Origin: Calliopsis andreniformis
Lineage: Eukaryota; Arthropoda; Insecta; Hymenoptera; Andrenidae
Direction: 5' to 3'
DNA length: 64,000 bases
Assembly: GCF_051401765.1 (NCBI RefSeq)
Contig: NW_027480543.1
Location: 992,001 to 1,056,000 of the forward strand
The notes under the pieces: generated by a model
What the model was told of the DNA's origin: nothing
What the model saw: the letters and a program-made list of their open reading frames with translations, nothing else
The model's database searches: none
Shown here: positions 63,862 to 64,000 of the stretch, piece by piece
Layout of the letters: every line of letters begins with the position of its first letter
How positions within the stretch are numbered: position 1 is the stretch's first letter
Translations under genes and position numbers: made by a program

Positions 63862-64000
63862 TTGAGGATTGAGGGTTGATGATTGAGGATTGAAGATTGA
63901 GGATTGGGGATTGAGGATTGACGATTGAGGATTGAGTATTGAGGATTGAGAATGAAGGATTGAGGATTGAAATTGAGTATTGAGGATAGAAGATTGAGAT

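Larger units (their letters stand above)
1..64000 (+). repeat. Heptanucleotide satellite array, unit TTGAGGA, spanning the whole window
   Basis: Every line of the window is made of 7-base units with consensus TTGAGGA, and both window ends lie inside the array. Common variants are TTGAAGA, TTGAGTA, TTGATGA, TTGAGAA, TTGAGGG, CTGAGGA, TTGGGGA and TTGTGGA. The longest perfect runs seen are only about 11-13 units (for example near 50,605-50,690, 59,382-59,461 and 63,740-63,823), so the array is old and diverged rather than freshly expanded. Occasional 6-base units (ACGAGG, ATGAGG, CTGAGG) and 8-base units shift the phase. There is no unique sequence longer than a few units, no RNA gene fold and no transposase-like coding region. 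On the + strand the unit puts a TGA in every frame every 21 bases; on the minus strand the unit lacks stops. Satellite DNA is the simplest reading. Confidence 0.97.
60801..64000 (+). repeat. ~4.0-4.4 kb higher-order repeat, copy 2 (runs off the window)
   Basis: Tandem copy of 56,430-60,800, incomplete at the right edge. Relative to copy 1 it has an extra segment of about 170-180 bases near 62,230-62,410 and an extra 161 bases near 63,701-63,861. No gene seen and no sign of the array ending. Confidence 0.8.

Noticed and set aside
1..64000. CRISPR array
   Set aside because: Repeats are 7 bases long and contiguous; there are no fixed-length unique spacers, no leader and no cas genes.
1..64000. 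Telomere repeat tract
   Set aside because: The unit lacks a GGG run and matches no telomere repeat I know. The array is heavily diverged and organised in kilobase blocks, unlike an active telomere. A subtelomeric location is possible but cannot be shown from this window.
1..64000. Cyanobacterial STRR or Beggiatoaceae TAACTGA heptamers
   Set aside because: The unit TTGAGGA is not a rotation or complement of TAACTGA or of the CCCCAGT-type STRR unit, and those arrays are, as far as I know, far shorter and lie between genes.
1..64000. RNA polymerase II C-terminal-domain-like or coiled-coil heptad protein
   Set aside because: The deduced heptapeptide shares only its length with the Y-S-P-T-S-P-S repeat, and a proline in every heptad rules out a regular coiled coil. 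The heptad length follows from the 7-base unit.
1..64000. tRNA, rRNA, replication origin or riboswitch
   Set aside because: No C-rich complementary segments capable of a tRNA or rRNA fold, and no DnaA-box or other conserved cluster was seen; the strand asymmetry leaves almost no base-pairing potential within the + strand.

Overview
The whole 64 kb is one uninterrupted satellite-type array built on a 7-base unit. On the + strand the unit reads TTGAGGA (any rotation, e.g. GAGGATT). The array runs off both ends of the window, so its true length is greater than 64 kb. I found no credible protein gene, tRNA, rRNA, CRISPR array, transposon or unique-sequence island. The consensus unit has three G and no C, so the + strand is purine-rich with almost complete G-over-C asymmetry. 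C occurs only in recurring variant units.

Organism: the sequence alone does not settle it. A gene-free array of this size with layered higher-order repeats is most like eukaryotic heterochromatic satellite DNA. Heptamer repeats are also known in bacteria (STRR repeats of heterocystous cyanobacteria, TAACTGA repeats of marine Beggiatoaceae), but those have other units and, to my knowledge, are much shorter. Minus-strand open frames of up to 369 codons are a by-product of the repeat: the minus-strand unit has no stop codon, and because 7 is not a multiple of 3 all three minus frames give the same cyclic heptapeptide (N-P-Q-S-S-I-L).

Layout. The variant units are not random; they occur in a fixed order that is re-copied at several scales. 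(1) 1-3,679 is a mosaic whose parts recur at 16.0-17.3, 21.8-23.5, 28.6-29.4 and 45.7-47.0 kb. (2) 3,680-15,360 is two tandem copies of a ~5.84 kb unit. (3) 15,361-18,173 is mosaic. (4) 18,174-21,799 is a 1,813 bp unit in two tandem copies. (5) 21,800-27,139 is mosaic, mostly recopied at 43.5-46.3 kb. (6) 27,140-39,060 is a 4,499 bp unit present about 2.65 times. (7) 38,647-41,034 is a ~1.2 kb tandem duplication. (8) 41,035-46,719 is mosaic. (9) 46,720-57,640 is two copies of a 5,533 bp unit. (10) 56,430-64,000 is a ~4.0-4.4 kb unit, about 1.7 copies.

The most interesting structure is this nested copying. Small duplications (233 bp, 413-420 bp) are carried inside larger ones (5.84 kb, ~4.2 kb), so events can be ordered in time. 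A recurring family of strongly diverged but mostly in-phase units carries a short inverted repeat (ATCCTGA-GAAT-TCAGGAT). Block edges below are read by eye from shared landmarks and are accurate to tens of bases; the stated spacings come from exact landmark positions.
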